A stretch of DNA of 64,000 nucleotides from Denitratisoma oestradiolicum (GTDB lineage Bacteria > Pseudomonadota > Gammaproteobacteria > Burkholderiales > Rhodocyclaceae). Under the pieces are notes generated by a model, which was not told where the DNA came from, made no database searches, and saw only the letters and a list, made by a program, of their open reading frames with translations. Position 1 is the stretch's first letter. Each line of letters opens with the position of its first letter. Both the position numbers and the translations under genes were made by a program. Positions 1 through 9,794 of this stretch are shown in pieces. Where the stretch lies: the NCBI RefSeq assembly GCF_902813185.1, contig NZ_LR778301.1:3390001-3454000 (forward strand), written 5' to 3'.

Positions 1-1310
1 GCCTGATGATGGAGCGAAAAATATCCTGCGTACTGGTGGATGACAGGGCGCGCCTGGGCATCTTCACCACCACCGACCTGCAAAAGGCCGCCATTTCCGG
101 CCAGGACTGCGCCCGGCTCCGGGTCAGGGACTTTTCCAGCTTCAGGCTGGTCACCGTGCACAGGCAGGATTTCGTCTTCGACGCCCTGGTGGCCATGATC
201 CGCAAGGGTATTCACCGCCTGGTGGTGCTGGACGGCGAGCGAATCTTCGGCATTCTGGAACAGCTCGACCTGTTGAGCTTCCTGGCCAACCACTCCCACA
301 TCATCTCCTTGCAGATAGAGCAGGCGCACAGCGTGGCGGACCTGGAAGCGGTGGCGCCCCAGGTCCAGCGACTGATCGCCATCCTCGACGGCGGCGGGGT
401 CAAGGTGGAACTGATCGCCCGGCTGGCCCAGGAACTCAATCGGCAGATTTTTGCCAAAGTCTGGCAGTTGGTGGCCCCCGCCGCGCTACAGGCCTGCAGT
501 TGTCTGCTGGTGATGGGCAGCGAGGGCAGGGGCGAGCAGGTGCTGCGTACGGATCAGGACAATGCCCTGCTGATCGCCGATGACTACCAGGGCGCCGACA
601 TCGAGGACGCATGTAATCACTTCAATCAGGTGCTGAAAAATTTCGGTTACCCGGAATGCCCCGGCAACATCATGGCCAGGAACCCCCTCTGGCGCCAGTC
701 TCTGGGACGCTTCAAGGAAACCCTGCGGCACTGGGTCCATGAGCCCAGCGCCGAATCCCAGATGAACCTGGCCATCTTCATGGATGGGGCGGCGGTAGCC
801 GGAGACAGCGAACTGCTGGAGGAAGCCCGAGCCCATCTGTTTTCTCTGGTCACTGACCACGCCGGTTTCTTCGGCCACTTCGCCCGAGCCATCGACATCT
901 TTGACGAACCGGGACACTGGTGGTCCCGGGTACTGCATCTGGGTGCCGACGAAGGCGTCGTAATCGACCTGAAAAAGCAGGGCATCTTTCCCATCGTCCA
1001 CGGCGTGCGTGCCCTGGCCCTGGAAGGCGCCTTGAACCAGGTTGGCACCGTGGCCCGGCTTGAGGCCCTGGCCCAGACCCAGGTACTGGAGCGAGGCATG
1101 GCGGAGGAACTGACCCAGGCCCTCCATTACCTGATGGGCCTGCGCCTCAAGGCCGGCCTGCAAAGCCTCGCCCTGGGACAGTCCCCGGACACCCTGATCC
1201 GTCTCGACAGCCTCACGTCCTTCGAACGGGACATTCTCAAGGATTGCCTGCATCAGGTAAAACGCTTCAAGGCCCTGCTGCACCACCACTTCCACCTGGA
1301 GGCATTCTGA
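1..1310 (+). CDS. CBS-domain / DUF294 nucleotidyltransferase-like protein (5' truncated by window)
   Basis: The gene enters from the left edge. The first visible Met (base 6) sits inside a CBS repeat (GIFTTTDL, then a second repeat around residues 40-95), so the true start lies upstream. Residues about 155-190 carry the DUF294 motif GSEGRGEQ followed by TDQDNALL, the metal-binding pattern of GlnD-like nucleotidyltransferases, and the rest matches the helical DUF294 C-terminal domain. Family members usually have a cyclic-nucleotide-binding domain ahead of the CBS pair, which would be the missing part. They are commonly encoded beside a DnaQ-like exonuclease and a sodium:solute symporter, and the exonuclease follows here. 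The physiological role is not established; a signalling function tied to transport is inference. Confidence 0.85.
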   Translation, partial: LMMERKISCVLVDDRARLGIFTTTDLQKAAISGQDCARLRVRDFSSFRLVTVHRQDFVFDALVAMIRKGIHRLVVLDGERIFGILEQLDLLSFLANHSHIISLQIEQAHSVADLEAVAPQVQRLIAILDGGGVKVELIARLAQELNRQIFAKVWQLVAPAALQACSCLLVMGSEGRGEQVLRTDQDNALLIADDYQGADIEDACNHFNQVLKNFGYPECPGNIMARNPLWRQSLGRFKETLRHWVHEPSAESQMNLAIFMDGAAVAGDSELLEEARAHLFSLVTDHAGFFGHFARAIDIFDEPGHWWSRVLHLGADEGVVIDLKKQGIFPIVHGVRALALEGALNQVGTVARLEALAQTQVLERGMAEELTQALHYLMGLRLKAGLQSLALGQSPDTLIRLDSLTSFERDILKDCLHQVKRFKALLHHHFHLEAF

Positions 1311-1649
1311 ATGGACCTAAAAACCGCAAATCCAGCCATAGAGATCACAGAGGACACAGAGTCGGCGCGGGTCTGCCGTGGTTCGCCATTTCACCCTACA
1401 TGCGTGTCATTGCCCCCCCCTTGCAACTTACTGATCTTCCTCTGTGATCTCTGTGTCCTCTGTGGCTAACTGAGGTTTTAAGTATGAAACGACCCCATGC
1501 TCACTGCGTTCGTTGCCCCCCGAGGGGGCGCATTACACAATCCGGAGCCGCAACCGCCGTCACCCCCTCCCTCGGGGAGGGGGCTGGGGGGAGTGTCCTC
1601 CAATTCCCCACGGGGTTCGCCTCGCGACCTCCGTGGGGAGGGTAGTCCA
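1311..1649. other. Gene-free spacer between DUF294 gene and exonuclease
   Basis: This 339-base spacer holds no convincing gene. It contains the long inverted repeat at 1346-1464, then GC-rich sequence with short dyads, among them CCCCACGG near 1606 pairing with CCGTGGGG near 1632. A frame open from 1497 runs into the exonuclease, but its translation here is low-complexity Pro/Gly/Arg and unlike any domain, so it was not taken as coding. Confidence 0.6.
1346..1464. repeat. Long inverted repeat, perfect 16-bp arms
   Basis: CACAGAGGACACAGAG at 1346-1361 is the exact reverse complement of 1449-1464, with an 87-base spacer. The arms are themselves made of a repeated CACAGAG-type unit, so several registers can pair. 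The type resembles dispersed intergenic repeats of GC-rich proteobacteria; no second copy was found in this window. Confidence 0.75.
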
Positions 1650-2261
1650 GTGAGCCTGCTGCGCCGCCTGCAAGGGCTCTGGTGGCGCCGGCGCTTGCTG
1701 CGCTCCGAGTTCCGCCACCTCTTCGACGAACCGCCGGACGGAGAATGGGTCGCCGTGGATTGCGAAACCACGGGCCTCGACACCGCTCGGGACGAGATCG
1801 TTTCCATCGGCGCGGTACCCATTCGGGGCCAGCAAATATTGACCAGCAAGCGGCTGGAATTGCTGGTCAGGCCCACTCTCGCCCCCAGCGCCTCCAGCAT
1901 CCGCATCCATCACCTGCGGGAAATGGACGTGCAGGGAGGCCTGGCGCCGGATGAGGCCATCCACCGTTTCCTGGAATTCGTCGGTCCCCGTCCCCTGGTG
2001 GGCTATTACCTGGAGTTCGATGTGGCCATGCTTGACCGGCTGGCCCGCCCCTACCTGGGGATTCCCCTGCCCCAGCGAAAAATCGAGGTCTCGGCTCTTT
2101 ATTACGACTACAAGTACCGCCAGAACCCCGACGCTTCCATCGACCTGCGCTTCGCCACCATTCTGAAAGACCTGGACCTGCCCCGGCGTGAGGAGCATGA
2201 CGCCTTCAACGACGCCCTGATGGCAGCCCAGGTATTCGTCAAGCTGCATCACCAGCGCTAG
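1650..2261 (+). CDS. DnaQ-like 3'-5' exonuclease (DEDDh family)
   Basis: A 203-residue exonuclease of the RNase T/DnaQ superfamily. Exo I is seen as VAVDCETTGLD (Asp and Glu metal ligands, near residue 35), Exo II as GYYLEFDVAML, and Exo III as HDAFNDALMAAQ (the His and Asp of DEDDh). The fold and residues indicate hydrolysis of 3' termini of DNA or RNA; the substrate cannot be told. GTG at 1650 was chosen because GGGGAGG lies about 10 bases upstream and the longer frame is repeat-like. It resembles the stand-alone PolC-type exonucleases that accompany CBS/DUF294 proteins, which supports functional linkage with the preceding gene. Confidence 0.85.
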   Translation: MSLLRRLQGLWWRRRLLRSEFRHLFDEPPDGEWVAVDCETTGLDTARDEIVSIGAVPIRGQQILTSKRLELLVRPTLAPSASSIRIHHLREMDVQGGLAPDEAIHRFLEFVGPRPLVGYYLEFDVAMLDRLARPYLGIPLPQRKIEVSALYYDYKYRQNPDASIDLRFATILKDLDLPRREEHDAFNDALMAAQVFVKLHHQR

Positions 2262-2314
2262 CTCCGCAACCTTTCTTTGCCCCTCTCGCACCGTGGAACT
2301 CAAAAGAGGCATAA

Positions 2315-2335
2315 AAAATCTTGCTTTAAGATTTT
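2315..2335. promoter_or_regulatory. Palindrome upstream of norC (distal)
   Basis: AAAATCTT at 2315-2322 and AAGATTTT at 2328-2335 form a perfect 8-bp dyad around a 5-base loop. It lies 54 bases after the exonuclease stop and 15 bases before the NsrR-like palindrome. The stem ends in TTTT, so it could weakly terminate the exonuclease transcript, or it could be a second operator. Confidence 0.45.
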
Positions 2336-2349
2336 GATGGCGCTACTAT

Positions 2350-2372
2350 AAGCTGCATATTTTTTACAGCTT
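2350..2372. promoter_or_regulatory. NsrR-like operator upstream of nor operon
   Basis: A 23-bp dyad built as 11-1-11: AAGCTGCATAT, T, TTTTACAGCTT. The perfectly paired arms extend outward as TATAAGCTG (2347-2355) and CAGCTTATA (2367-2375). The known NsrR consensus half-site is AAGATGYATTT; the left half matches at 9 of 11 and the right half at about 7 of 11. NsrR is an NO-sensing Fe-S repressor whose regulon often includes NO reductase genes. The site is 145 bases before the norC start. No TTGAT-N4-ATCAA FNR/DNR box was seen. Assignment to NsrR is inference from spacing and half-site. Confidence 0.55.
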
Positions 2373-2516
2373 ATACCCATCATCGCAGGAGGGACGCGCC
2401 AGAACAGCGACAATCACAGACGACCAAGCATTTCCCGGCCTGGACCGGGCTTTCAATACAACAGTGGCAAGCCAAGCCGGCGCCGCTCACTCACAACATG
2501 ACTTGAGGAAACTACC

Positions 2517-4357
<1,841 letters not shown>

Positions 4358-4395
4358 GTTGATCTCCCTGGGGCGGCTTTGTCAGCGCCCCGTTC

Positions 4396-4422
4396 CGGGC
4401 ACCCCCGGGTGCCCGCTTTTTT
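4396..4422 (+). terminator. Rho-independent terminator after norB
   Basis: CGGGCACCC and GGGTGCCCG (4396-4415) form a strong GC stem followed by CTTTTTT. It starts 39 bases after the norB stop and ends 38 bases before norE, so norEFQ expression requires read-through or a second promoter. Confidence 0.85.
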
Positions 4423-4459
4423 CCTGCCTCCTGACTGCAATCTGAATTCCATCTACGTC

Positions 4460-5065
4460 ATGCCCCGCACCATCGCCTTGCCACCCGCCACCGTCCTGCC
4501 TGCGCCGAACCTGCGCGGCGACCTCGCGGTATGGATATTCATCCTCGCCGAGCTGCTGGCCTTCGGTGTCTTCTTTCTCGCCTATGCGTTTGCGCGGGCC
4601 CGCAATCCGGCCCTGTTCGACGCGGCCCAGGCCAGTCTGGACCGTCACGCCGGTGCCCTCAATACCTTGCTGCTGATCACTTCCAGCGCCTGCGTGGCCC
4701 AGGCTGTCGCCATCGTGCGGGCCGCCCGGACCGATTATTCCCGCCGCGCCGCCCGCCTACTGCTGGGCGCCATCGCCTGCGGCCTCGGCTTCGTGGTCAT
4801 CAAGGGCAGCGAGTACGCTGTCCATTTCGCCGCCGGCATGGAATTGTCGAGCAGCACCTTCAGCATGTTCTATCTGGGCCTCACCGGCTTCCATTTCTTT
4901 CATGTGCTGCTCGGCCTGGCGGTGCTCACCGTGCTCTGGCAACAGACCCGGGCCGGGGCCTATGGGCGGGGCAACGCCAATGGTCTGGAGAGCGGCGCCG
5001 CCTACTGGCACATGGTGGATCTGGTCTGGCTGGTGCTCTTCCCCCTCGTTTACGTGATGCGCTGA
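4460..5065 (+). CDS. norE: NorE-like protein, cytochrome c oxidase subunit III family
   Basis: A 201-residue membrane protein with about five hydrophobic segments and subunit III style sequence (FILAELLAFGVFFLAY, GFHFFHVLLGL, YWHMVDLVWLVLFPLVY). Proteins of this type are encoded in many nor clusters as NorE and are thought to help assemble or stabilise NO reductase; they are not catalytic. ATG 4460 was chosen because an upstream TTG at 4379 would place the terminator inside the coding region. norF follows after 5 bases. Confidence 0.88.
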   Translation: MPRTIALPPATVLPAPNLRGDLAVWIFILAELLAFGVFFLAYAFARARNPALFDAAQASLDRHAGALNTLLLITSSACVAQAVAIVRAARTDYSRRAARLLLGAIACGLGFVVIKGSEYAVHFAAGMELSSSTFSMFYLGLTGFHFFHVLLGLAVLTVLWQQTRAGAYGRGNANGLESGAAYWHMVDLVWLVLFPLVYVMR

Positions 5066-5070
5066 AGACC

Positions 5071-5343
5071 ATGACTTCCTCATTCCTTCAGTTCTCGCCC
5101 CGAGCCGTCTGGGTGCTGCTGGTGACCGCCACCGGCCTGACCTTCGCCGCGGGTGAATGGATGGCCTCCGGCCGTCTGCTGATCGTCGGCGTGCTGGCCC
5201 TGGCTCTGGTCAAGGGCAGCCTGGTTGCCCTCGATTTCATGGAGCTGCGCCACGCCCCCGCCCTCTGGCGCCGGATCGTGCTGGGCTGGCTGCTGCTGGT
5301 CGTCAGCGGAATCGTTTTTGCCTATCTGAAGGGATCGTCATGA
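5071..5343 (+). CDS. norF: NorF-like small membrane protein
   Basis: A 90-residue protein with about three hydrophobic segments, related to the cytochrome oxidase subunit IV-like family (note ALVKGSLVALDFMELRHAP, typical of that group). NorF is an accessory protein for full NO reductase activity in other denitrifiers. It starts 5 bases after norE and its stop overlaps the norQ start (ATGA at 5340), indicating translational coupling. Confidence 0.85.
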   Translation: MTSSFLQFSPRAVWVLLVTATGLTFAAGEWMASGRLLIVGVLALALVKGSLVALDFMELRHAPALWRRIVLGWLLLVVSGIVFAYLKGSS

Positions 5344-6152
5344 ACACCATCGTCGAACCGGGCCTGGTCGCCGACCTCCCGATACCGAGCTACACGCCGG
5401 CCGGCAACGAGACCCAAATCTTCGAACTGGCCTGGCAGAATCGCCTGCCCCTGTTGCTCAAGGGCCCCACCGGCTGCGGCAAGACCCGCTTCGTCGCCCA
5501 CATGGCGGCGCGCCTGGGCCTGCCCTTGCTGACGGTGGCCTGTCATGACGACCTGACCGCCGCCGATCTGGTGGGCCGCCACCTGATCTCCGGGGAGGGC
5601 ACGATCTGGAGCGACGGTCCCCTGACCCGTGCGGTGCGCCTGGGCGGCATCTGCTACCTGGACGAGGTGGTCGAGGCGCGCAAGGACACCACCGTGGTGC
5701 TCCACCCCCTGGCCGACGACCGCCGCGTGCTGCCCATCGACCGTACCGGCGAACTGCTGGCGGCGCCACCTTCCTTCATGCTGGTGGTGTCCTACAACCC
5801 GGGCTATCAGAACCTGCTCAAGGGCATGAAGCCCTCCACCCGGCAGCGCTTCGTCAGCCTGAGTTTCGACTTCCCGGCGCCGGAACGGGAGATCGAAATC
5901 GTGCAGGGCGAGACCGGTCTGGACGGTGCCCGTTGTGCCCAACTGGTCAAGCTTGCCGGTGCCCTGCGGGCGCTGAAAGACCGGGACCTGGAAGAGGCGG
6001 CCAGCACACGCCTCTTGATCTACGCCGCGACCCTGATGCAGTCCGGCCTCGCCGCCGAGGATGCCTGCCGGGTGGCCATCGTCGAAAGCCTGTCCGATGA
6101 ACCGGCCACCATCGCCGCGCTGATGGACGTGGTGCGGGCGGTGTTCGGCTGA
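5340..6152 (+). CDS. norQ: NorQ/CbbQ-type MoxR AAA+ ATPase
   Basis: A 270-residue AAA+ ATPase. Walker A is GPTGCGKT near residue 43, Walker B is GGICYLDEV near residue 105, and the sensor region includes LVVSYNPGYQN. The C-terminus matches the CbbQ/NirQ/NorQ domain. NorQ works with the VWA protein NorD (encoded at 7920) to activate NO reductase, probably by helping insert the non-heme iron FeB; that role is known from other organisms. The start overlaps the norF stop by 4 bases. Confidence 0.95.
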   Translation: MNTIVEPGLVADLPIPSYTPAGNETQIFELAWQNRLPLLLKGPTGCGKTRFVAHMAARLGLPLLTVACHDDLTAADLVGRHLISGEGTIWSDGPLTRAVRLGGICYLDEVVEARKDTTVVLHPLADDRRVLPIDRTGELLAAPPSFMLVVSYNPGYQNLLKGMKPSTRQRFVSLSFDFPAPEREIEIVQGETGLDGARCAQLVKLAGALRALKDRDLEEAASTRLLIYAATLMQSGLAAEDACRVAIVESLSDEPATIAALMDVVRAVFG

Positions 6153-6193
6153 ACCGATCCGGCCCTGTCCTTCCTCATGCGTCAGGTTCAGTC

Positions 6194-6613
6194 ATGATTG
6201 CCCCAGACGACGCAGCCAACCGTCGCCTCGCCGTGGCGGCCGAGGGTCTCTATCTGGCCAATCTGCTGATCGCGCCGGGTCTGGCCTTCCTCATCCTGCT
6301 CTGGCTCTGGCGCAGGTCGATGGCCAAGGGGCAGCCTGCCGATCCCCTGGCCCGCTGCCATCTGCGCCAGACCCTGGTCGCCAGCCTGTGGGCCGGCGCA
6401 CTGTTGCTGGGCCTGGGCCTGGCGATACTGCTCATCGGCGGCCTGCACGCGATGGGGAGCTGGATGCTGCTGATCCTCTATTTCATCTGTGTGCATTCGG
6501 CCCTGGTGCTCTTCGGCCTGATCGGCCTGTCCCGGGCACTGGCCGGCCAGCCCTTTCGCTTTCCGTTAACGCGCATGGTCGCCAGCACCACCCCCGAGGA
6601 TGAAAATGCGTAA
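6194..6613 (+). CDS. Small polytopic membrane protein (DUF4870-like) in nor locus
   Basis: A 139-residue protein with about three long hydrophobic segments (residues about 17-40, 62-85, 90-112) and the closing pattern GLIGLSRALAGQPFRFPL, which recalls the DUF4870/Tic20-like group. No function is established. It sits between norQ and an Fe-S membrane protein, so a role in NO reductase maturation or electron supply is possible but unproven. Its last 16 residues and stop codon lie inside a MITE-like element beginning at 6566, so its C-terminus has probably been rewritten by insertion. If so, the ancestral protein ended shortly after FRFPL. Confidence 0.7.
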   Translation: MIAPDDAANRRLAVAAEGLYLANLLIAPGLAFLILLWLWRRSMAKGQPADPLARCHLRQTLVASLWAGALLLGLGLAILLIGGLHAMGSWMLLILYFICVHSALVLFGLIGLSRALAGQPFRFPLTRMVASTTPEDENA

Positions 6614-6722
6614 AGGCGAATTGAACGCCCCCCACCCCCATCCCCGCCCCAGGGCGGGGCTACCCATCGGCTCGCTTCGCTCGTTGGTCACACTCGGCGC
6701 CGTTGATGCTTTTCCGCGTTAA
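6566..6722 (+). mobile_element. MITE-like element, copy 1 (157 bp)
   Basis: It begins TTAACGCG and ends CGCGTTAA, perfect 8-bp terminal inverted repeats. Internally it carries CCCGAGGATGAAAATGCG, a C-rich run, a GCCCC/GGGGC hairpin and GGCTCGCT-CGCTCG. Copy 2 (7738-7895) is clearly homologous along its whole length, and copies 3 and 4 lie in opposite orientation at 27107 and 58212. It has no coding capacity of its own and overlaps the end of the preceding gene. Confidence 0.8.
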
Positions 6723-6750
6723 TCGGGCCTGCCGAACCAATCGATCCGCA

Positions 6751-7776
6751 ATGAATTACCGCGTCATTCCCATCCATCCGGCCCCCAGCAGCAGCACGGC
6801 TGTCGAGCGCAAAAAACAGGCCTGGCGACTGCTGGCCCAGATGGCCTTCTTCACCGTCTTCGTGCTGACACCCCTGTTTGATGTCTTTCGTTACGACCTG
6901 ACCCGGGGCCATGCCTATTTCCTGGGCATGGAATGGCACCTGGGCATCGACGCGCTGTTGAGTGGCCAGGTGGACGCCCTCTCCGCCGCCTTCAATATTC
7001 TGCTGCGCCTGTTCGTGCCCATCGCTGCCATCGCCGTACTGGTCATCGGCATCTCCTGGAAATGGGGCCGGCTTTATTGCGGCTGGCTGTGTCCCCATTT
7101 TTCCGTGGTGGAGACGGTCAACCGCCTGATGATCGTCGCCACCGGCAAGCCCAGCCTGTGGGAGCGCCGGCCCCTGCCGGGCCGCCAGGCCGACGGCAAC
7201 CTCCGGCAGCCGGACCGCCGGGCCTGGGCACTGGTGCTGCCCCTGGCCCTCGGTTTTGCCCTGGTCTGGGCAGTGGTGTTGCTGAGTTATCTGATGCCGC
7301 CGCTGGAAATGTATCCCCGGCTGTTCTCCCTGTCCCTGCAACGCTATGAAGCGATCTTCATCGGCGCCGCGACCCTGGTGCTGAGCCTGGAATTCCTGCT
7401 GGCCCGGCACCTCTTCTGCAAATACGCCTGCGCCGTCGGCATGTTCCAGAGCCTGGCCTGGATGGGCAACCGACAGGCGCTGGTGGTGGGTGTGGACCGG
7501 TCGCGCCTGGCCGAGTGCGCCGACTGCCTGCAAGGGGAGGGCAGCGCTTGCGAGGCAGCCTGCCCCATGCGACTGAAGCCCCGTTCCATCAAGCGCCTGA
7601 TGTTCGCCTGCACCCAGTGTTCCCAGTGCATCTCGGCCTGCGCCACGGTGCAACAGGACAATCCCCGGGGCAGTCTGCTGGCCTGGGTCCAGGACGAGGC
7701 GGCAAGCCAGCTCGAAGGCGGCTTCAAGGCGCCCCGCTCAACGCGCATGGATACCAGCGCCACCTCCCGAGGATGA
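6751..7776 (+). CDS. NosR/NapH/CcoG-like membrane protein with 4Fe-4S clusters
   Basis: A 341-residue protein with about five hydrophobic segments, the diagnostic CGWLCP motif near residue 110, and a soluble C-terminus with two ferredoxin-like Cys groups (CADCLQGEGSACEAACP and CTQCSQCISACA). The architecture matches the polyferredoxin part of NosR, NapH and CcoG. Such proteins move electrons from quinol or assist metal-centre assembly. Its place between norQ and norD suggests a role in NO reductase maturation or electron delivery, which is inference. ATG 6751 was preferred over an upstream in-frame ATG lying in repeat sequence. The last 12 or so codons and the stop fall inside MITE copy 2. 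Confidence 0.85.
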   Translation: MNYRVIPIHPAPSSSTAVERKKQAWRLLAQMAFFTVFVLTPLFDVFRYDLTRGHAYFLGMEWHLGIDALLSGQVDALSAAFNILLRLFVPIAAIAVLVIGISWKWGRLYCGWLCPHFSVVETVNRLMIVATGKPSLWERRPLPGRQADGNLRQPDRRAWALVLPLALGFALVWAVVLLSYLMPPLEMYPRLFSLSLQRYEAIFIGAATLVLSLEFLLARHLFCKYACAVGMFQSLAWMGNRQALVVGVDRSRLAECADCLQGEGSACEAACPMRLKPRSIKRLMFACTQCSQCISACATVQQDNPRGSLLAWVQDEAASQLEGGFKAPRSTRMDTSATSRG

Positions 7777-7895
7777 AAATGCGCAAAAGCCAATTGAAGG
7801 CCCCCCACCCCCATCCCCGCCCCGGGGCGGGGCTACCCATTGGCTCGCTGCGCTCGACTGTCACACTCGGCTCCGTTGTTGCTGTTTCACGCTAA
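7738..7895 (+). mobile_element. MITE-like element, copy 2 (158 bp)
   Basis: Same orientation and near-full-length similarity to copy 1, with slightly diverged ends (TCAACGCG at left, CACGCTAA at right). It supplies the stop codon of the Fe-S membrane protein and ends 24 bases before norD, so it also forms the region just upstream of the norD ribosome-binding site (AAGGAGA at 7907-7913). Confidence 0.8.
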
Positions 7896-7919
7896 TGGGC
7901 CACGGCAAGGAGAACTGAA

Positions 7920-9794
7920 ATGGAAGAATGGGTCGGCGGTCTCTGGCATCGCCTGGTTACCCGCGCCGCCGGCGGCCATTATCCGTCGGCGGCGGTGAAG
8001 CTGACGGAGATGGAACGGCATATCGGCGTGCTCTATCGGGCCTTCGGCGGCGATGGCGGCCGCAGCATAGGCGGTGCCGCCGCCGACCGCCATCATGCCC
8101 GGCGCCGCTGGCTGCCACGTCTGGCCGGCAGCGACGAACGGGTGTCCCTGGCCTGCCTCGAAGCCGAGGCCTTGCGCTTGCCGACGAACATCGACTGCTT
8201 CGCCGAGCGGGAACTCAACCGGGACCTTTACCTCTGGCTCGCCGCCCTGGCGGCCTGCGACGTGGCGCCCCAGTCCCCCTGGCTGACACGCAACCGGCGC
8301 GCCGCCGCCACCGCCCTGACGCGCTTCCCCGGCCTGGCGGTGCGCTACCGGCGACTGGTGGCGGCCCATCTGGCCCAGCGCATGGCGCCGGAGGAATTGC
8401 CCGCCGACGAGGCGGCCCAGGAGCAGGCGATCCGGACCGCGCTGCTGGACCCGATGACGGAGCCGGGCCGCGAATTCCCTGACCTGGCCCCATCGACCTC
8501 CGCCTTCAGTCGCAAGCCTCGGCCGCCCCAGCCGGTATTGCTCTGGCTCTCCCCCCTGTCGCCCCAGGCGTCGAGCTTGTTGTCGAATGGCGCGGATGAG
8601 CACGGTGCGTCCCAGGGGGCCGGCCAGGACAGCGCTGCCGACCCGGACCCTACCCACCGGGCCGAACGGGTTGCCCTGCCCCAGCCCAAGAGCCCTTTCC
8701 TGATGATGTTCCGGGCCGAGAGCCTGCTCACCTGGGGCGAGTATCTTCAGGTCAACCGCGCCTTCGATGACGACCCCGACCCCAAGGCCCGGGATGCTGC
8801 CCGGGACCTGGACCATCTGTCCCTGGCCCGGGGCGGGCCGCCCCTGCGCGCCACGGTGAAGTTCGACCTGGACCTGCCCTCGGCCGCCGCCGACGACCTG
8901 CGGCTGGGCGAGGGCATCCCGTTACCCGAGTGGGACTACCGCCAGGGTCTGTTGCAGGAGGCCCATGTCCGCCTGCAACCCATGCAGGCCCGGGCCGCGC
9001 CACCCCTGGCGCTGCCTCACCATCTGGCCGCCGCCGCGCGCCACCTGCGCAACCGCTTCGCCGCCCTGGCGACAGGGCCCCGCTGGCTGCGGGGCCAGCC
9101 CGATGGGGAAGAGATCGATCTGGATGCCAGCATCCGCCACTTTGCCGAGCGGCGTTCCGGCGCGGTGCCGGAGAGCGGCCTGTATTGCTCCCGCCGCCCC
9201 CAGGACCGCAACCTGGCCTGCCTGCTGCTGGCCGACCTGTCCATGTCCACCGATAGCTGGGTGTCCAACCAGCACCGGGTCATCGACGTGGTGCGGGACG
9301 CCGCCTTCCTGTTCTGTGAGGCCCTCTCGGCCACCGGCGACCGCTTCGGCGTCTATGGTTTTTCCTCGGTGAGGCGCGGCCATGTCCGCTTTCATGTGGT
9401 CAAGGATTTCGCGGCGGCCTACGACGCCCGGGCCCGGGGCCGCATCGCCGCCCTGAAGCCCGGCTACTACACGCGCATGGGTGCCGCCCTGCGCCAGGCC
9501 ACGCGCATCCTGGCCGAGCAGCCGGCCCGGCGCCGGCTGTTGCTGCTGCTCTCCGACGGCAAGCCCAACGACCTGGACGAATACGACAGCCGCTATGGCA
9601 TCGAGGACACCCGGATGGCTATCATGGAAGCGCGCCGCCTGGGCATCACGCCCTTCTGCGTCACCATCGACCGGGAAGGAGGCGACTACCTGCCCCACCT
9701 GTTCGGCAAGGCGGGATTCCAGATCATCAGCGACCCGGACCAGCTTCCCACCCGGCTGCCCAGGCTCTATGCCGAACTGAGCCGCACGTCGTAA
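7920..9794 (+). CDS. norD: NorD, von Willebrand factor A domain protein
   Basis: A 624-residue soluble protein. The C-terminal VWA domain (residues about 420-620) has an intact MIDAS: ADLSMSTD (DxSxS), a Thr in YYTRMG and an Asp in LLSDGKPNDLDEYD. The N-terminal 400 residues are NorD-type helical sequence with a Pro/Gly-rich linker near residues 180-250. NorD pairs with NorQ to activate NO reductase. AAGGAGA precedes the ATG. Its separation from norQ by two extra genes and two MITE copies is unusual compared with the common norCBQD order. Confidence 0.93.
   Translation: MEEWVGGLWHRLVTRAAGGHYPSAAVKLTEMERHIGVLYRAFGGDGGRSIGGAAADRHHARRRWLPRLAGSDERVSLACLEAEALRLPTNIDCFAERELNRDLYLWLAALAACDVAPQSPWLTRNRRAAATALTRFPGLAVRYRRLVAAHLAQRMAPEELPADEAAQEQAIRTALLDPMTEPGREFPDLAPSTSAFSRKPRPPQPVLLWLSPLSPQASSLLSNGADEHGASQGAGQDSAADPDPTHRAERVALPQPKSPFLMMFRAESLLTWGEYLQVNRAFDDDPDPKARDAARDLDHLSLARGGPPLRATVKFDLDLPSAAADDLRLGEGIPLPEWDYRQGLLQEAHVRLQPMQARAAPPLALPHHLAAAARHLRNRFAALATGPRWLRGQPDGEEIDLDASIRHFAERRSGAVPESGLYCSRRPQDRNLACLLLADLSMSTDSWVSNQHRVIDVVRDAAFLFCEALSATGDRFGVYGFSSVRRGHVRFHVVKDFAAAYDARARGRIAALKPGYYTRMGAALRQATRILAEQPARRRLLLLLSDGKPNDLDEYDSRYGIEDTRMAIMEARRLGITPFCVTIDREGGDYLPHLFGKAGFQIISDPDQLPTRLPRLYAELSRTS

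Noticed and set aside
1497..1649. N-terminal extension of the exonuclease from base 1497
   Set aside because: The added residues are low-complexity Pro/Gly/Arg from repeat-like DNA, while GTG 1650 has a ribosome site and matches the family N-terminus.
2262..2516. FNR/DNR box (TTGAT-N4-ATCAA) upstream of norC
   Set aside because: Looked for on both strands; only a lone TTGAT at about 2334 occurs without a paired half-site.
4379..4459. Upstream TTG start for norE
   Set aside because: It would place the strong norB terminator inside the coding sequence and add no conserved residues.
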